Assembly (NCBI GenBank): GCA_905221605.1
Contig: CAJNDS010002001.1
Span: forward strand, 923,001-987,000
Direction: 5' to 3'
DNA from: Symbiodinium natans
Taxonomy: Eukaryota > Sar > Dinophyceae > Suessiales > Symbiodiniaceae
DNA length: 64,000 bases
This document shows, one piece after another, positions 23,152 through 34,739 of the stretch (the first letter of the stretch is position 1; each line of letters begins with the position of its first letter). Made by a program: the position numbers and the translations under genes. A model generated the notes under the pieces. That model ran no database searches. It was not told the DNA's origin and saw only the letters and a program-made list of their open reading frames with translations.

Positions 23152-24402
23152 TCAAGCTCGAGTGTGCTCGTCTTTTCCATCCCACTTCGACCTGATCTCG
23201 CTTGCCCGCCCTCTCCATTCCATGAATGCCTCATCCAGGTCCCAGTGGCGGTTCTTGGCCCATCTCTGTGCCAGTCGCAGGGGGCTGTCGTGAGTCCGGA
23301 CAGGCCAGCTGATCATCTGTTGCAACAATGCCGAAAATAGCTCGACGCCAGACCAGTCCACTTGCATTGGCTCCGAGCCACGACTCTCCTTCGCAAGCCT
23401 GCGAAGAAGTAGCATCAGCAGGTGGCCCCACGGCACCGCCTCTGCCATGTTTGGACAGAACACAGCCTTTGCCACCCGTGCTGCATTCACGGCCCCACGC
23501 CAACCATCAAAAAACTCCTTGAGCATGGCATGCGCTGCGGCTCGACTCATGGTGCCCTGATTGGGAGTCCCAAATAGATTCTCGAACGGCACACTCTCTT
23601 CATCAAACGGCCCGTTAAAGGGAACGATCTCAAAGACAGCGTCGTCCAAGTGCAGGGCTACAGACTTGTTCCTGGGCTCAACCATGACTGCCGGGAGAGC
23701 AGCCCGCACATCCTGACAAAGTCGCCCCCATGCTGCATCATGAATGGGAAATGGTCCCATTCGAAGAGCATAGTCCCAGTCGCTTCCGTGAATATCAACA
23801 CCGTATGATTTCGAGCCGATCAACTCGAGAACGGCCGTCCCAGACTCGTTCGCGAACGTCTTGTCAGCCAGTTCCTTCACAACCCTCAGCACGCCATGAA
23901 CTGTGTCCCTTTGGCTGTCGGACAGCGGTTTGGGCTTCAGGGAGTCTGCCAAATCGCTGAACTTGCCTGGGTCCTCCAGCGCCGCGGAAGCTGCAGCCAT
24001 ACGTTCGGGCAAGCCCATCTGGCTGGCCTCTCGATGCTCTTCTGCCTCCCCACCCTCCCTTGAGCTACTTCGACCTTGCAGCTGACCGGCCGAACTCTGC
24101 TCAAAGCAGCCGGTTTGGCTGTCGCTCGCGTCCTGCGGAGGCCGTTCTGCCTCCCTGCCGCTGGGAGGCATGTGCGCAGGCTCCGCCAACCTCCATTCTT
24201 TTCGGTTTGGGTTGTTTGGCGATAGTCTCTTCTCTATCTTCCCTTCCTTTTCCAGTTCATAGAGGAACTTGTTGACGTCTTTCTTGCTGCCTTCGTCCCC
24301 TACAATCGCCTTGGAGATCTGCAGGGTGTCCGTCCAGTGGCGGCCATTGCGCTCCAGATGCTGAAGGATGCAACTGGCCCTGTCGTTTGCCAAGGACCTC
24401 AT
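23152..24402 (-). CDS. Z-alpha domain / OAS-PAP-like nucleotidyltransferase fusion
   Basis: A 416-residue protein in one uninterrupted exon. The start at 24402 is the first ATG in the frame (context GCCATGAGG); the frame stays open 5-prime for 53 codons without ATG, so an upstream exon is possible. Residues 1-72 form a Z-alpha-type winged helix: the recognition-helix pattern K-K-D-V-N-K-F-L-Y (40-48) has the same K, N, Y spacing as the Z-DNA contacts of ADAR1, followed by a wing with P62, P65 and W70 that is about four residues longer than in ADAR1. Residues 73-150 are a polar linker. Residues 191-211 carry G-S-x3-G and S-D-W-D (D208, D210), the metal-binding motif of pol-beta-fold nucleotidyltransferases, with E258 in FEIVPF as probable third carboxylate. 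Residues 280-400 are helical, like the second domain of OAS and poly(A) polymerases. Substrate and product are unknown. Confidence 0.85.
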   Translation of the reverse strand: MRSLANDRASCILQHLERNGRHWTDTLQISKAIVGDEGSKKDVNKFLYELEKEGKIEKRLSPNNPNRKEWRLAEPAHMPPSGREAERPPQDASDSQTGCFEQSSAGQLQGRSSSREGGEAEEHREASQMGLPERMAAASAALEDPGKFSDLADSLKPKPLSDSQRDTVHGVLRVVKELADKTFANESGTAVLELIGSKSYGVDIHGSDWDYALRMGPFPIHDAAWGRLCQDVRAALPAVMVEPRNKSVALHLDDAVFEIVPFNGPFDEESVPFENLFGTPNQGTMSRAAAHAMLKEFFDGWRGAVNAARVAKAVFCPNMAEAVPWGHLLMLLLRRLAKESRGSEPMQVDWSGVELFSALLQQMISWPVRTHDSPLRLAQRWAKNRHWDLDEAFMEWRGRASEIRSKWDGKDEHTRA

Positions 24403-25602
24403 GGCAACGGCGGCAACGGTTCGCACGTAATTGGTTGGAGTTGGCCATCTGAGGTTCTGCTCTAGCTGGAGCAAGCTCGCTGGAGCGAGTTGAGATGCCG
24501 TAGAGCGCGCGAACACAGGAAAGAAGAAGCACTCTTGTCTGGGCCTAACCTGGCATCTCACATCTTTCCCATAAGATTATCACAAAGCAGCATCCTCAAT
24601 CTTGTAAGTAGAGGTAAGAAGCCAACTAAAGAAAGAACTACCATGAACCAAGCAAGGGCGCTGTCGCATCCTGCCAGCCACGCCAGCCACAGGAGATTCG
24701 AAAGTGCAGCGGCCAGCTCAGCACGAAGAACAGGAGGAGGAGCACAATGCCTCTGCCAAATTGTGAATGCTTCCGCCGGCCATGGCTCATTCCAGCCACA
24801 TTCACAAGCCAGTAACACACGAGCCGGAAACCCTCGGCCACTGCGAGTTCGAATCGTGGCGCAGTCCTGCAACCTCCTGCACCTGCCGAGGTATGGGGCA
24901 CGTTGTCTGTGCCGCTAACATTCTGAATCATTCTTGGCAATGTACTCTAAGGAGCGGGCTCTCCTCTCTGAGTCCTTGCGCATGTCGAAAGAGAAGCCTG
25001 GCAACTCAGGCAAGGGCAGATTCGGCCCCTTTTCACTTGTTCCTACAACGCCAACTCTGTGGCTTCTGCCCACTTCAGCGCGAAAGACAACAAATATCCC
25101 CAGTCCTCTCGTCAGACTTCCATGTGGGGACTTGCCAGTTGAGTACCCTCACAGACACCATTACTCAAGCCTTACAGCAAGGCTTGGCTTAGTTAAGTTT
25201 AGTTTAAAGGTTTAAGCCAACCTCTTCTTCAAAACTGCCTGAGAAGCGAAGGGACCCTTGGACCAACAGATATCCCTCCCAACCCCCCCTTCTCCCCAGC
25301 TCTCGCCCGTGAAAGCGCTGGGCCGACCAGTGAGGGCAGGCACCATGTTCGCCACCTTTTGCAGTCGGTTGAAAAATGTTGGCCGGAATTCCATGCATTC
25401 CAATCACCCCTAAGCCCTGAAGCGGCACCCCTCAACGTAAGACTCAAAGCCTCCACACCGCCGGGGTTCCTGGTGCCAATCCCACGTTGCCCGAAGAGCA
25501 TGTTGGAGAATCAGACTCAAATATGCAAAACCGCAACTAGATTTGTCTTTGGATGCTGAGGGCCCGGCCGTGCCGCCGTGCAACGCATGGAAGAGGGCCA
25601 GA

Positions 25603-26463
25603 TCAACGACCTAGTTTGGGGCTTGATGTCAGGCAGCACTGAGGCTCTGGAGAAATTCGGCTGTATTTGGGTCTTCTCTGATCCGCTGCAGGAGACGACC
25701 CCCAAAAACACGTGTCACCTGAGATGCGCACGCGCCACTTGCGACTGCTATCGCTCTCTTCAGCTGCATGTACCTTGTCGTCACGCAATGTGTTTCGGGC
25801 TTTGCAAGGTTCCATTTTGGGGTGTGTTGGGTTGTGAGAACTAACTCCAGAGCTTCGTAGAAACAGCCCTGGCTCACACCAACAACACATTCCCTCGAAA
25901 CCCGCATGCCACTTGCAAAGCCACAGTTGCCCCAAACCGCAACCACTAATCCTCCCAATCCTGAACCCCCCCTGAGCCATTCCTCAAATCTGTGGCCCAC
26001 GAAGCAATCCAACCCCAAGCCGCCCGCAACCCTTGCAGGGGAGTGGTGCCGGGCGCTGCAAACGGCTCTGCCGTCGCAGGAAGGCCATCGTCTTGGGGCA
26101 CAAAGCCTACGGGGCACCAGGATGAGGCGCTTTAGGGCGACATGCGCATATCCTGTACTTTGTCTCACGCTTCAGCGAAAGCAAGTCCGTCTCTTGACTG
26201 AATGCCATGAGCTCTGTGCAGAACACCGGAACCATCGGGGCGTTAATTGCTCTCTCCATGACATCTACCTCGCCTCTTGCTACCAAGGTGACACCTGATC
26301 ATCCTTGGCTACACCCACAGCACCACGCCATGCTTCAGTTCACAAGTGCTTGCTTTAAGTGCAGAATCTTTTTTTGTGTCTCTTACCTTTTCGAAAACTT
26401 GAAGCCCCGCCTCAAAAGCTGTGCGGGAAGCGCCCTCCAGGATCAGGATGTACACAGATGCAC
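25603..26463 (-). CDS. unidentified gene, C-terminal exons
   Basis: Minus exons 26463-26387 (VYILILEGASRTAFEAGLQ, ending at a GTAAGA donor), 26268-26169 (AINAPMVPVFCTELMAFSQ, ending at a GTGAGA donor) and 25763-25603 (EESDSSRKWRVRIS onward to a TGA) join in phase with GT-AG introns of 118 and 405 nt. A 33-nt stretch in the last exon (25718-25686) also has GT...AG ends but stays in frame if retained. Looks like a soluble enzyme end; family not recognised. A further upstream exon-like span lies near 26770-26580. Confidence 0.5.
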
Positions 26464-27001
26464 CTGGCAGGTTCAAGACAGAGCTTAAGTCTTCATGTAG
26501 GGCCCAAGGCTTGCGACATGAGACCTGAAAATGATTCTCGGAACCCACCTCCGAGACAGCCTGACAAGCATTCGGATTATTACCCTGGACAGGAAACTCC
26601 GGGAAAGGCGGGCGTAAGTTCCAAGCCTCTGTCTGGGTCTTGAGTCTGGTCGGTTATTTTGCAACTAAAACTAAGATCGATGCGCTGCTGTCTGGTGCTG
26701 AGGTCCGGCACGACGCTCCGAGAATCCAAAAGGAAGGCGAGTGCGGCGAGCCTTGGGAGCACCACCCTGGCTTTTGTTGGGGGTGGAAGGAGGTTGTGCT
26801 TTTGGAGTATTTTGGAGTTTTTTGGCTGGGCGAGCAAAAGCGCAAGTACAAACGAGAGAAAGCCAGAGGCAAACTGCCTTAGAATGCTTTTCGCAGGCTC
26901 TTCAAGCCTTGGATCGCTTCCACAGGCAGGGTAGCCTCCCTGTCAACACCATGCATTCTTCGGGACACGAATCCTCCTACGCTGCCGAGCATGGCTGGGC
27001 T

Positions 27002-28411
27002 TCAGGCGCGCTTGCGCTTGCCCAGGCGCTGCGGCTCCAGCTGCACGTCCCCATCTGAGCGCATCTTCGGCCAGGCTTTGGAGGTCTCTTCGTTTTGAAT
27101 AGAGGCCTCCACCCCTACGAGGTCATGGGTTTACTAGACTTTGGCAGCAGATGGAAGGTCTGCTGCTACTCCTGGCATTCAGTGGCCTTCATGCTCCTGG
27201 ATTTCAGCAGCCCAAAAAAAATATTGAGCTACAAACAGCCCAATGCCAGGGCGCCGACAGCGGTGGAGTCCACTTGAGATGCGTAGCCTGTGACATTTAG
27301 GGTTCACGGTTGCAGGGCTTCAGGGGTACGCTTCGGATGCCACTGCGTCCTTTTCGATCAAGCTAAGCCAGAGCTATCCCCGAGGCACATACACAGCTCG
27401 AAAACCCGAAGCTACCAGTTCCGTTTCGGACAAGCTCTTCGTTTCTCGACGGCTTTCGGGCCTCAGATACAACCTCAAAGCCATGGCCCTGACGCCATTA
27501 ATTAAGGACCCCAGGCCTCACACCCCTTGCCCTGAGCTTGCTAAACCATCCCGAAACCTCAGCCGCAGACTCTGAACTCTTTGAACCCTAAACCTCCCCC
27601 TCAGACCCTACATGCTCATACCCGAAACGTCCCTGAGCCCTCGAACCAAGGCGCGGGCCCCTCCCAGCCCAACTTCACTGGCAAGTCCGCCACACTCACT
27701 GCACGCTGCGTGATGTACCTTGCTTTCGAGCTTCCGGGCTTCTGGTTTCACACTTTCGGGCTTTTCTGAAATGCCGTCGGAGATTCTGACTGCAAACTCT
27801 GAAGCTCGCAAGGCTCCGGGGCTATAGGGGGTCACGGATCAGCAGACGTTGTGTGGGCACAACTGGTTTCTGCAGCATCTATCTTACACATCTACCGTGG
27901 CCATGGTGAGATGTCGTCGCATTTGCAGCTCTACAGCGCTGCCTCGTGTTCTATTCCGAGAACTGGCCCAAGCAAGGAGAAGCAAAACCAAACGAAAGTA
28001 GCTTTCGCTCTGGGACTCAGCGTTTAGGCAGCCGAAGGAGTCTTCTGAGCAGGCAACTTGCCAACCCAGCCGTGCGAGTCTTCCATATCCTTCGAGGTGG
28101 TGTAGTGTTTGGGGTTGGGAGTTTAGGATTAGAGCTCACTTAGTGTTTTGGGGGTTTGCGCACATTTAAGGCTCCAAGGGCGTCAAGGTCCTCAAGGCCC
28201 ATGCGCTGCAGGACAAGAGTGATGTCCAACAGCAGCAGCCTTATCCAGAAAAACTCGGGGCTGGCTGCGGTAGAACCCTTGCGCCCTTAGTGCATCTGAC
28301 ATCTTAAGGCCCCAGATGTGTGTGTGGCCCTCCGACAACTTGAAAAGGAGGCTTGGAGAAACCTCGAGGCGTTGATGCTGCAAAGATACCGAAGTTCAAG
28401 CCGACCTTTGG
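27002..28411 (-). CDS. unidentified gene with basic C-terminus
   Basis: Minus exons 28411-28363 (KGRLELRYLCSINAS) and 28260-28164 (LLLLDITLVLQRMGLEDLD) join in phase. Further down, 27718-27622 (RAVSVADLPVKLGWEGPAP, ending at a GTATGA donor) and a last exon 27114-27002 (EETSKAWPKMRSDGDVQ to GKRKRA and a TGA) lie in the same direction but need a missing exon between them. The GKRKRA end could be a nuclear-localisation signal. No domain recognised. Confidence 0.45.
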
Positions 28412-28833
28412 CTGAAAAGCAGTGCGGGCTTCGGACCATCAACTCAATAATTGTGAGCCGCCTACAACCCCAAAGGTGAAGAGCAAACCCTGACGACTTG
28501 GGCTCCCAACTCTGGGATCCGTCCACCCTGGCGCAGGAGGAGCTCCTTACACTGGCAAGCTTCTGGGCGCGTTGGGGGCGGCGGGCTTGCGATGCACACG
28601 GCTGTAGAATGCAGGCGCATGAGGTCTCCCTCTGCAGGGGCGATCTAAGGAGCCGATGCTTTGGAAGGGGGGATGCAGAGGATGGCAGATTGGCACATGG
28701 GCGCAGGCTACATTTGGATCACTACCTTAGTCCTGACGAGGTTACACATGCGGGCGATCGGGTCCCCGGACTGGGTGATAACCCTCCTGGACTCTAGACT
28801 CTAGACTCACCCCCATAAACTGTAGCGGCGTAG

Positions 28834-29234
28834 AGTCGTGGAGCATGAAAAGAGGCAGTTCAAAATCCTCAGAGTCCACAAAAAAAGCCAAGGCTTGGCC
28901 TTGGCCTTGGACCTGAGCCCCCCTGAGGTGCAGGCCGTCAAGTTGCTGTCGAGCCGCAGGGTACCATGTTCTTGGAGAGGTTTGCGGGGTTTCTTGGGGG
29001 TTGGTTTGGCGGGGGTTGGGGGGTTTGTTTTGGGCTCTGCTAAAGGCGCTTCGGAAGTGCTAAACACAACAAGTTCTTGCTTGGGTGCAGGGTTATCCAG
29101 ACGTGCTGTTGTGCGGTGTGGGATCCTTTGCTGTCCCTGGTCTCGCCTGCGAATTCGTTTCCCAGTCGTGCCTCAAAACAGCTTTCAGAACGACGTCGTT
29201 TCACTCGAGTCTGGGACGCTTTGCAGATCTTTAG
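28834..29234 (+). CDS. unidentified plus-strand gene, last two exons
   Basis: Plus exons 28834-28960 (EHEKRQFKILRVHKKSQ ... LSPPEVQAVKLLSSRR, ending at GTACCA) and 29091-29234 (GYPDVLLCGVGSFAVPGLA ... to TAG) share phase 0 across a 130-nt GT-AG intron. A further open plus frame lies just upstream (28498-28797). The gene runs against the minus-strand majority. Family unknown. Confidence 0.45.
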
Positions 29235-31521
29235 AGTATGCAGTTTGCAAGGAACACAACAGCGCTTGCATAGCTTCTCATAACTGCAGAACACCAGGAT
29301 CGCCGATGTCCCAGGTCAACAAGCGGACGTGCCACTGTGAACTGGTTTGTGCCTGTCCATAATCTGGGCAAACACTTGTGGACGCCAGGGCCCGAATGCC
29401 GACACAGGCAAGTACAGAGAATAGCCAATCCCCATAGTGCCATGGGAAGATGCTTCAAAACAACGAGGCACCCGACAACCCACACTCCACGACATGCCAT
29501 GCCATGGCCCCAAGTCCCCGAAATGAATGACAGGTCGATACAACAAACCGAAACGCAGCGCACCACCGCGCTTCATCCCCACGAAGGCAAGCAAGACTGG
29601 GCATGCAACAGGCAGGCAATCAACAAGTCACGACACATCGCCAGCAAAACCACACTGTGCAGCATGTCGCGTACAAAGCTACTCAAGCCCCGAACCCCTC
29701 AAAACAAACCCTTTTAAACCTTCAAAAGGATGCCCCCCCCAAAAGACCACAAACCGAGGCCCCTGGCGGTAGGACACTTGGGCCTCGGAAGCCGGCGGGC
29801 ACTGACGGAGCTCCTTTTCCAACCTGGGCTTTGGCTTTTTTGGGCGGAGCGGGGAGGCTTTGAAGGGGGGGGGGAGGGGGTTTTGTGAGGGGAGAGAGGA
29901 ACACGGCAGAGGACTTTAAAAAGGTCAACTTTGGGTTGCCGCATATCCTGGGCATCCGACGGCATCGACAGCCTCGAGGGCAGCTTCAAGAAGCGCTTTG
30001 GAAGGAGGGGCGAACCATGGCAAAGGGCCTGGACCTACAGCCCGTCAACAGCCCCCCTCAGAAACCCTAAACTTTAAACCAGCGTGGGTCCACAAAGAGA
30101 GCCTCCGGTAGAAGGCCACCGTCCGCCGGCACGGCTCCAAGGAGATGCAGGAGCCGGGTTGAAGCCCCTCGATGAGTCCTTTCTTAATGAGGACCTTTTT
30201 GAAGGCGAACCGTTATGCAGGCCATTTTCGGCCTCGGAAACTTGGACTGCCAAGCCAATTTTTAGAGCAGGGGCTCAGGCTTTCTTCAGGGCTTCTTAAG
30301 GAGTGTTTTCAGGGTTTTTGTCTGGAGCGTTTAGGTGTAAGCTTTGCTTGGGCGAGTTGAGAATTTAAAAACCAGGTTCCTTCAGCAAGCATCATCGCCA
30401 CCTCACGCATCTTCGGGACCGCAAAGGGCCAAACATGGCACAACCCACATGGTCCGGATGGAATGAAGAATGAACCCACCCCGAAAAGCCCAGAAAAGCC
30501 CAGAAAAGCCCAGAAAAGCCCAAAAAGCCTCAAAAGCATGCAGTTGGCACGGTCTCCTTGAGGCGGTCGTGCCATGAGCCGCGTCATGAGCTCCCACACT
30601 GGCCACCTGAGGGTTGACGGCGGGTCCCCGCGATAGCATGCTGTGGCCGGGAGGGTTGACGGGTGAAGGGCCTAATACCTCCTTCCACAAGCCTCCAAGA
30701 AGCTTGAGAAGCTTGCAGGTCAGTGGAGATGTGAGAACTCTATGTGGTGTAATGTGGTGTCAGTGTATGTTCCAAACCCCACGCATCGTAGCGGTGAACA
30801 GAGCACTGCTAAGGGCATAAGGTCCCACGTACTACAGACTCTTCAGTCTAGGGGCCTAATGTTTGCGGGCTCAAGACGTTCAACATGCCCGAAACAAAGC
30901 CTCAACTTCCTCTGGGCCTGGTGAAGACCGCCTGCAAGAAGGTCAAGTCTTTGAGGGACTCCTGCGCCCGGCCCACAGCCTGAAGATAGCTCAGGCGTTG
31001 GGCAGACCCGGCGAATACGTGTGTAGCCTCTGCTTCTGCGAAGCACCGGGATTCCGATGGGGCTACAGGACCCAAACAAGCTCAAGCATGCCCCACCCTT
31101 AGCTTGAAGCAATGCCTACTCTGCCATCAAGGGTTCAAACTTCTGGGCTCAAGTCATGAGCTTTGTGGATTCAAAGCTGCCTCTCGTCCCAGGCCCAGGC
31201 TAAGACACGGGGCATGTGCCCAGTCCACGCCGCGGCCAAGGAAGCAGTGGCCTCCGCCTCTCGAGCTCTCTGGGCGCATCAAACTGCAAACGCGGACACT
31301 GAATCCAACTCACGAGATCCGGGTAGCTTTGTGGGCTTGCGGTTTGATAGTTTCCGGCTTGGGGCTCCGGGCTCCCTATAATTGCACCTGAATCGATACT
31401 CAGGCCCATATCCCGACATTCCCTCAAAACCGCTCAAAACCCTCAAGTCGGAGCCTCCGCGCACGCCACCTGCTGCTGGGCGAAGTAAGCGTAGGCTGCG
31501 GCGGCCTCTTGCTGAGCACAG
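29235..31521. other. introns/intergenic with exon-like spans on both strands
   Basis: Plus-strand candidates: 29954-30067 (ASDGIDSLEGSFKKRFGRR), about 30975-31065 (QALGRPGEYVCSLCFCEAPG) and 31193-31322 (GMCPVHAAAKEAVASASRA, ending at GTAGCT). Minus candidate: about 30230-30080 (KKGLIEGLQPGSCISLEP). A (CCCAGAAAAG)x4 minisatellite lies at about 30486-30525. These cannot be joined. Confidence 0.3.
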
Positions 31522-32111
31522 AAGGTCGGATTTGGGAACTCGGGTTTCGAATGAGCACGAAAAAGTTTGCGATTGTTTTGTGTTCATGGAGTTGTCTTCT
31601 GATGTAAGAACCAGCATCAAGATGGTTGAGGTGAGAATCTGCTTGAAAGCTTCGGCAGCCTTCGGCCCCCGAAGCCCGCAACACCCAAAGACATCGGAGC
31701 CCCAAACCCAAAAGCTCCCAAAGGTCCCAGACTACCGAAAAAGCACTGAATCCGCCAATCAAGAGAAGCTCAGAGCCCCCGGTTCGGGAGACCTACAGAT
31801 TTCAGCCCCCCAGAGCCGCAGCGGGCTCCCGGGCCAGCAGCCGGGACGGTCGCCCCTGACGCAGAGCCTCCTGGCTTTTTTTTGGCTTTTTCGTCTAAAG
31901 CGGTTCGAGGGAAATGTGCACCCCAAGGGCCCTTCAAACCTGTGACCATTTTCTGACGAACCTGGATTCAACATGGTACGCTTTTGGAAGGCCATCTAGC
32001 ACAGTGTGGAGACGTCCACTGCACGTTGCTTGCACGAGGGAGATTCGCGCCTTGGCGGCCTGCCAGAGTGGAAGGAGCACACGCTCTGCCTGAGAATCAG
32101 AGACTGGCGAG
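31522..32111 (+). CDS. unidentified plus-strand gene, two internal exons
   Basis: Plus exons 31522-31630 (NEHEKVCDCFVFMELSSDV, ending at GTGAGA) and 32005-32111 (RFAPWRPARVEGAHALPE, ending at AG|GTGGTT) join in phase 0. Cys/Trp-containing, no family recognised. Possibly the same transcription unit as the plus-strand spans further left. Confidence 0.45.
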
Positions 32112-32392
32112 GTGGTTTGATCCAAGGCGGACAGGTTTCGGGACCCGAGGGCGGGGGAGGGGGGGGACGCTTTAGGGTTGTCTGGCTTCGCATCAGCACC
32201 GCCTGCTCATTGGACGCCTGGCGAACGAAGCCCGAGTAGGGCGAGGCAGGTGCGAAAGGCTCCTGAGAGACGGGGTACTTCGATTTCGGATTTGGGTCTT
32301 CAGTTCAAGGGCTTCGGCTGGGCTAGGGCCCCAAATAACCTCCCTGGCCCTATCCCAAAAAAGACACTTGAACAAACAATGTGATGTTTCGC

Positions 32393-32982
32393 TCATGGGA
32401 TCGTTCCCGGTGATGGGGGCTGATTTGACTCCGCTCTCCTGTTCATGCAAGTCACGTCTTCAAGAAGCTCCTTTCCCCGCTGGTCTCTGCTGCGCACGAC
32501 TCGACTCAGATGGGGTAGGATGGGCACCGCTAGCCGCTCGGGCAGTCGCATGCGATTGCCCTGTGATGGACGTGGAGAAAGCTCCGAGAGCACGAGCTTG
32601 GCCTGCCTGTCGGCATGAACTGCTTCAGCTGCGGGCGTGAGCTGCTTGGGTTCGTCTGGCCACCCAGTCTGAACATGAGCCTGCAAGGGGGAGCACGGGC
32701 CGAGACCTCACCGGTCCATCACGCCAGAATACGTGCCACTGTAGCCTTAGCTTTTGATGGCCGAGCACATGAAGAAGATGAAGAAAGTAAAACAACCAAC
32801 AACGGCACGAGCAAACCAGGCTAGCATAAGGAGATCCTGCGTCAAGATCCTAGCTCAATCATGTTCAATGTGTTTGGGAAATGCTCTTCATCCTGGCGTC
32901 TGTGCTCACGAAGCTGACGCTCGAAAGTCCGCATATCACAGACCACTTCTTCCAGAGCCTTGACGATGTTTGGTCTTACTGA
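32393..32982 (-). CDS. unidentified minus-strand gene downstream of MsrB
   Basis: Minus spans: 32982 to about 32878 (VKALEEVVCDMRTFERQLRE, coiled-coil-like, ending at a GA donor), a mini-exon at about 32741-32713 (WHVFWRDGP between AG and GTGAGG), and 32682-32393 (HADRQAKLVLSELS ... LPERLAVPILPHL ... to a TGA). It starts only about 50 nt after the MsrB stop, so part of it might instead be 3-prime exons of the MsrB transcript. Family unknown. Confidence 0.4.
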
Positions 32983-33030
32983 ATAGCAATATACTGTGTT
33001 TTGTTCTTTGAGAGCCTCGAACTTAGGGGC

Positions 33031-34388
33031 TTAGGGTTCCACTCTGAACGATCCGGGATTCGCCTTGGGCTCTTCCACCCATACCACGGAAAGCGAGTTC
33101 ACGCAGTGCCTCTCGGGAGTGTCGCCTGCCAGGGCCGCCAAGGGTGGCCAGGGTGCAACAGCGACCACCCCCAAGCTGCAGGATCTCTGGACAAGACAGC
33201 ACACTGCGAGATGGCAAAGAACAGGCGACTCTTCGTTGGGTGCTCTCTCCGTTCATGCTCTGGCACCTCCATGGAAGGCTCCGTCCATGAAGACGTGGCC
33301 AAGGTGCCCACCGCAGTTGCGGCAGAGGATCTCGCGGCCTCCCGATGTCCAGTCCACCTGTGTATTGGGGTATTGGGCGGATGCATGGACTCTAGGTGTA
33401 AAAGTTCGGGGAGTTGTCAAAGCTCGCTTGAGCTTCAAAGAGTTGGAGTTCTGGGGTGTTTTGGTGTCTTCTCCACTTGCTGTCTAAGTTCCACACAGGC
33501 ATTAAACTTGAACCTCTCACCCCCTAATACGCAACAACCTCAAAACTCAACTTATGAAGACTCCAAGCCCTCACCGAAGCCCTGAGCATTCCTGAAAGTT
33601 TTGCATGGGGGCCGTGGGGTTTAGGGCCAGGCTCAAGGCCCCAAGAGCTTTGGGAGCTTTCATGTCCGCCTGGGCGACCACCGATGCAAGGCCTTCTGCC
33701 TCCCGCAAGGCTGGGAACGGGCTGTTGGGGCGCCAGGCACACGTCAGGTTCGGCAGCTTTGGTGTCTAGAAATCTTGCGGGGCCCTTTGTTTGAGGGGGG
33801 TTCCAAAGGGCAGGCTGAAATAACCGTATGAGAAAGTGAAGATGGCATCAATGGCAATCAACGGCAGCAGCCCGAGCTCGGCGAGCACTTGGGAGAGCTT
33901 GAGTGCCTTTGGGGGGCAGAAAGGACTGCACAAGGCCAGCACAACACCACCAGCAACAAAGAGCCCCCTGGGTGCGATGGCAAAGCTTGGGGTTCCCAAA
34001 AAACAGGACGGCAACAGTCTCCCTACCCTGAGCCGGGACTCCGATGGGGCATTTTGAAGGTCAGCCGAACATCCCGCCACCAACATGAAACAAAAGAGAA
34101 TCTTCCGAACCCTCAACACGAGCTGTCGCCTCAAGCGTGTAGCACTTCGAGAAGGCTGGCCACCCGCAGTTGGCCTGCATCTGCGTGGGATGTGCAAAAG
34201 AGATTTCGGGGTTTGCGTCTACCAGCTTCGGGGCCTTCATCTTCGACTGCGGGGAGTACAGCGGCGTCTGGCAACCAGCGCAACGGAAGTGGCCGGCACT
34301 GGGGAAGAAGGAGTTGTACTCGCCAGAATTCCGGGGCTCCGTGACCTCACCGGGGAACCCTTCATGCTTCATGGGATTGGAGATGATT
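33031..34388 (-). CDS. MSRB: peptide methionine-R-sulfoxide reductase B (MsrB)
   Basis: Reduces methionine-R-sulfoxide in proteins. Four exons join in phase on the minus strand: about 34364-34235 (TEPRNSGEYNSFFPSAGHF, RCAGCQTPLYS), 34174-34130 (ANCGWPAFSKCYTLE), 33357-33267 (REILCRNCGGHLGHVFMDG) and 33125-33031 (DTPERHCVNSLSVVW to a TAA). The two CxxC zinc-binding pairs (CAGC, CRNC), the GWPAF and GGHLGHVF motifs and the catalytic Cys in RHCVNS are all present. Introns are 60 nt (GC-AG), about 770 nt (GC-AG, least certain) and 141 nt (GT-AG). The N-terminal exon or exons were not found, so targeting is unknown. Confidence 0.9.
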
Positions 34389-34739
34389 GGAAGGTCGAGT
34401 TTGGGGTTCGGCCCTGGATCGCTAAGAAAGACTTGGGAGGGACTTCGGGCCCTCGAAGTGGGGTGCCCCGAACGACAGCCGAACCAACCTTGCTGGGCCC
34501 AAGGCCTTGTCACGGAGGACCTGGAAAACTTCGGGCTGGAGCTCCATCCTCCACACCTCCTCGTCCCGAGGTTTCCTCGCTGAGAGGGTTTGGGCGCCAC
34601 GGTGGTTTCAAAGGACTTGGTTTGAGCATGTGCCCGCGATGCCATTTATGCTGTTCTTCGTGCTTCGATTCGCAAGCACTTTCATGAACAACGCGATGCG
34701 AGCTGTGAGTACAACCACGCCAAACCTTTTGTTGCTTTC

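Noticed and set aside
24558-24872. Hydrophobic minus-strand frame overlapping the 5-prime side of the Z-alpha gene
   Set aside because: No ATG with good context, it ends 156 nt before the Z-alpha ATG in another frame, and no splice could be found joining them; most likely 5-prime untranslated or intergenic sequence.
33766-34197. 143-codon hydrophobic minus-strand frame
   Set aside because: It overlaps the MsrB exon at 34174-34130 in another frame and otherwise lies in the following MsrB intron; no start, splice or domain support.
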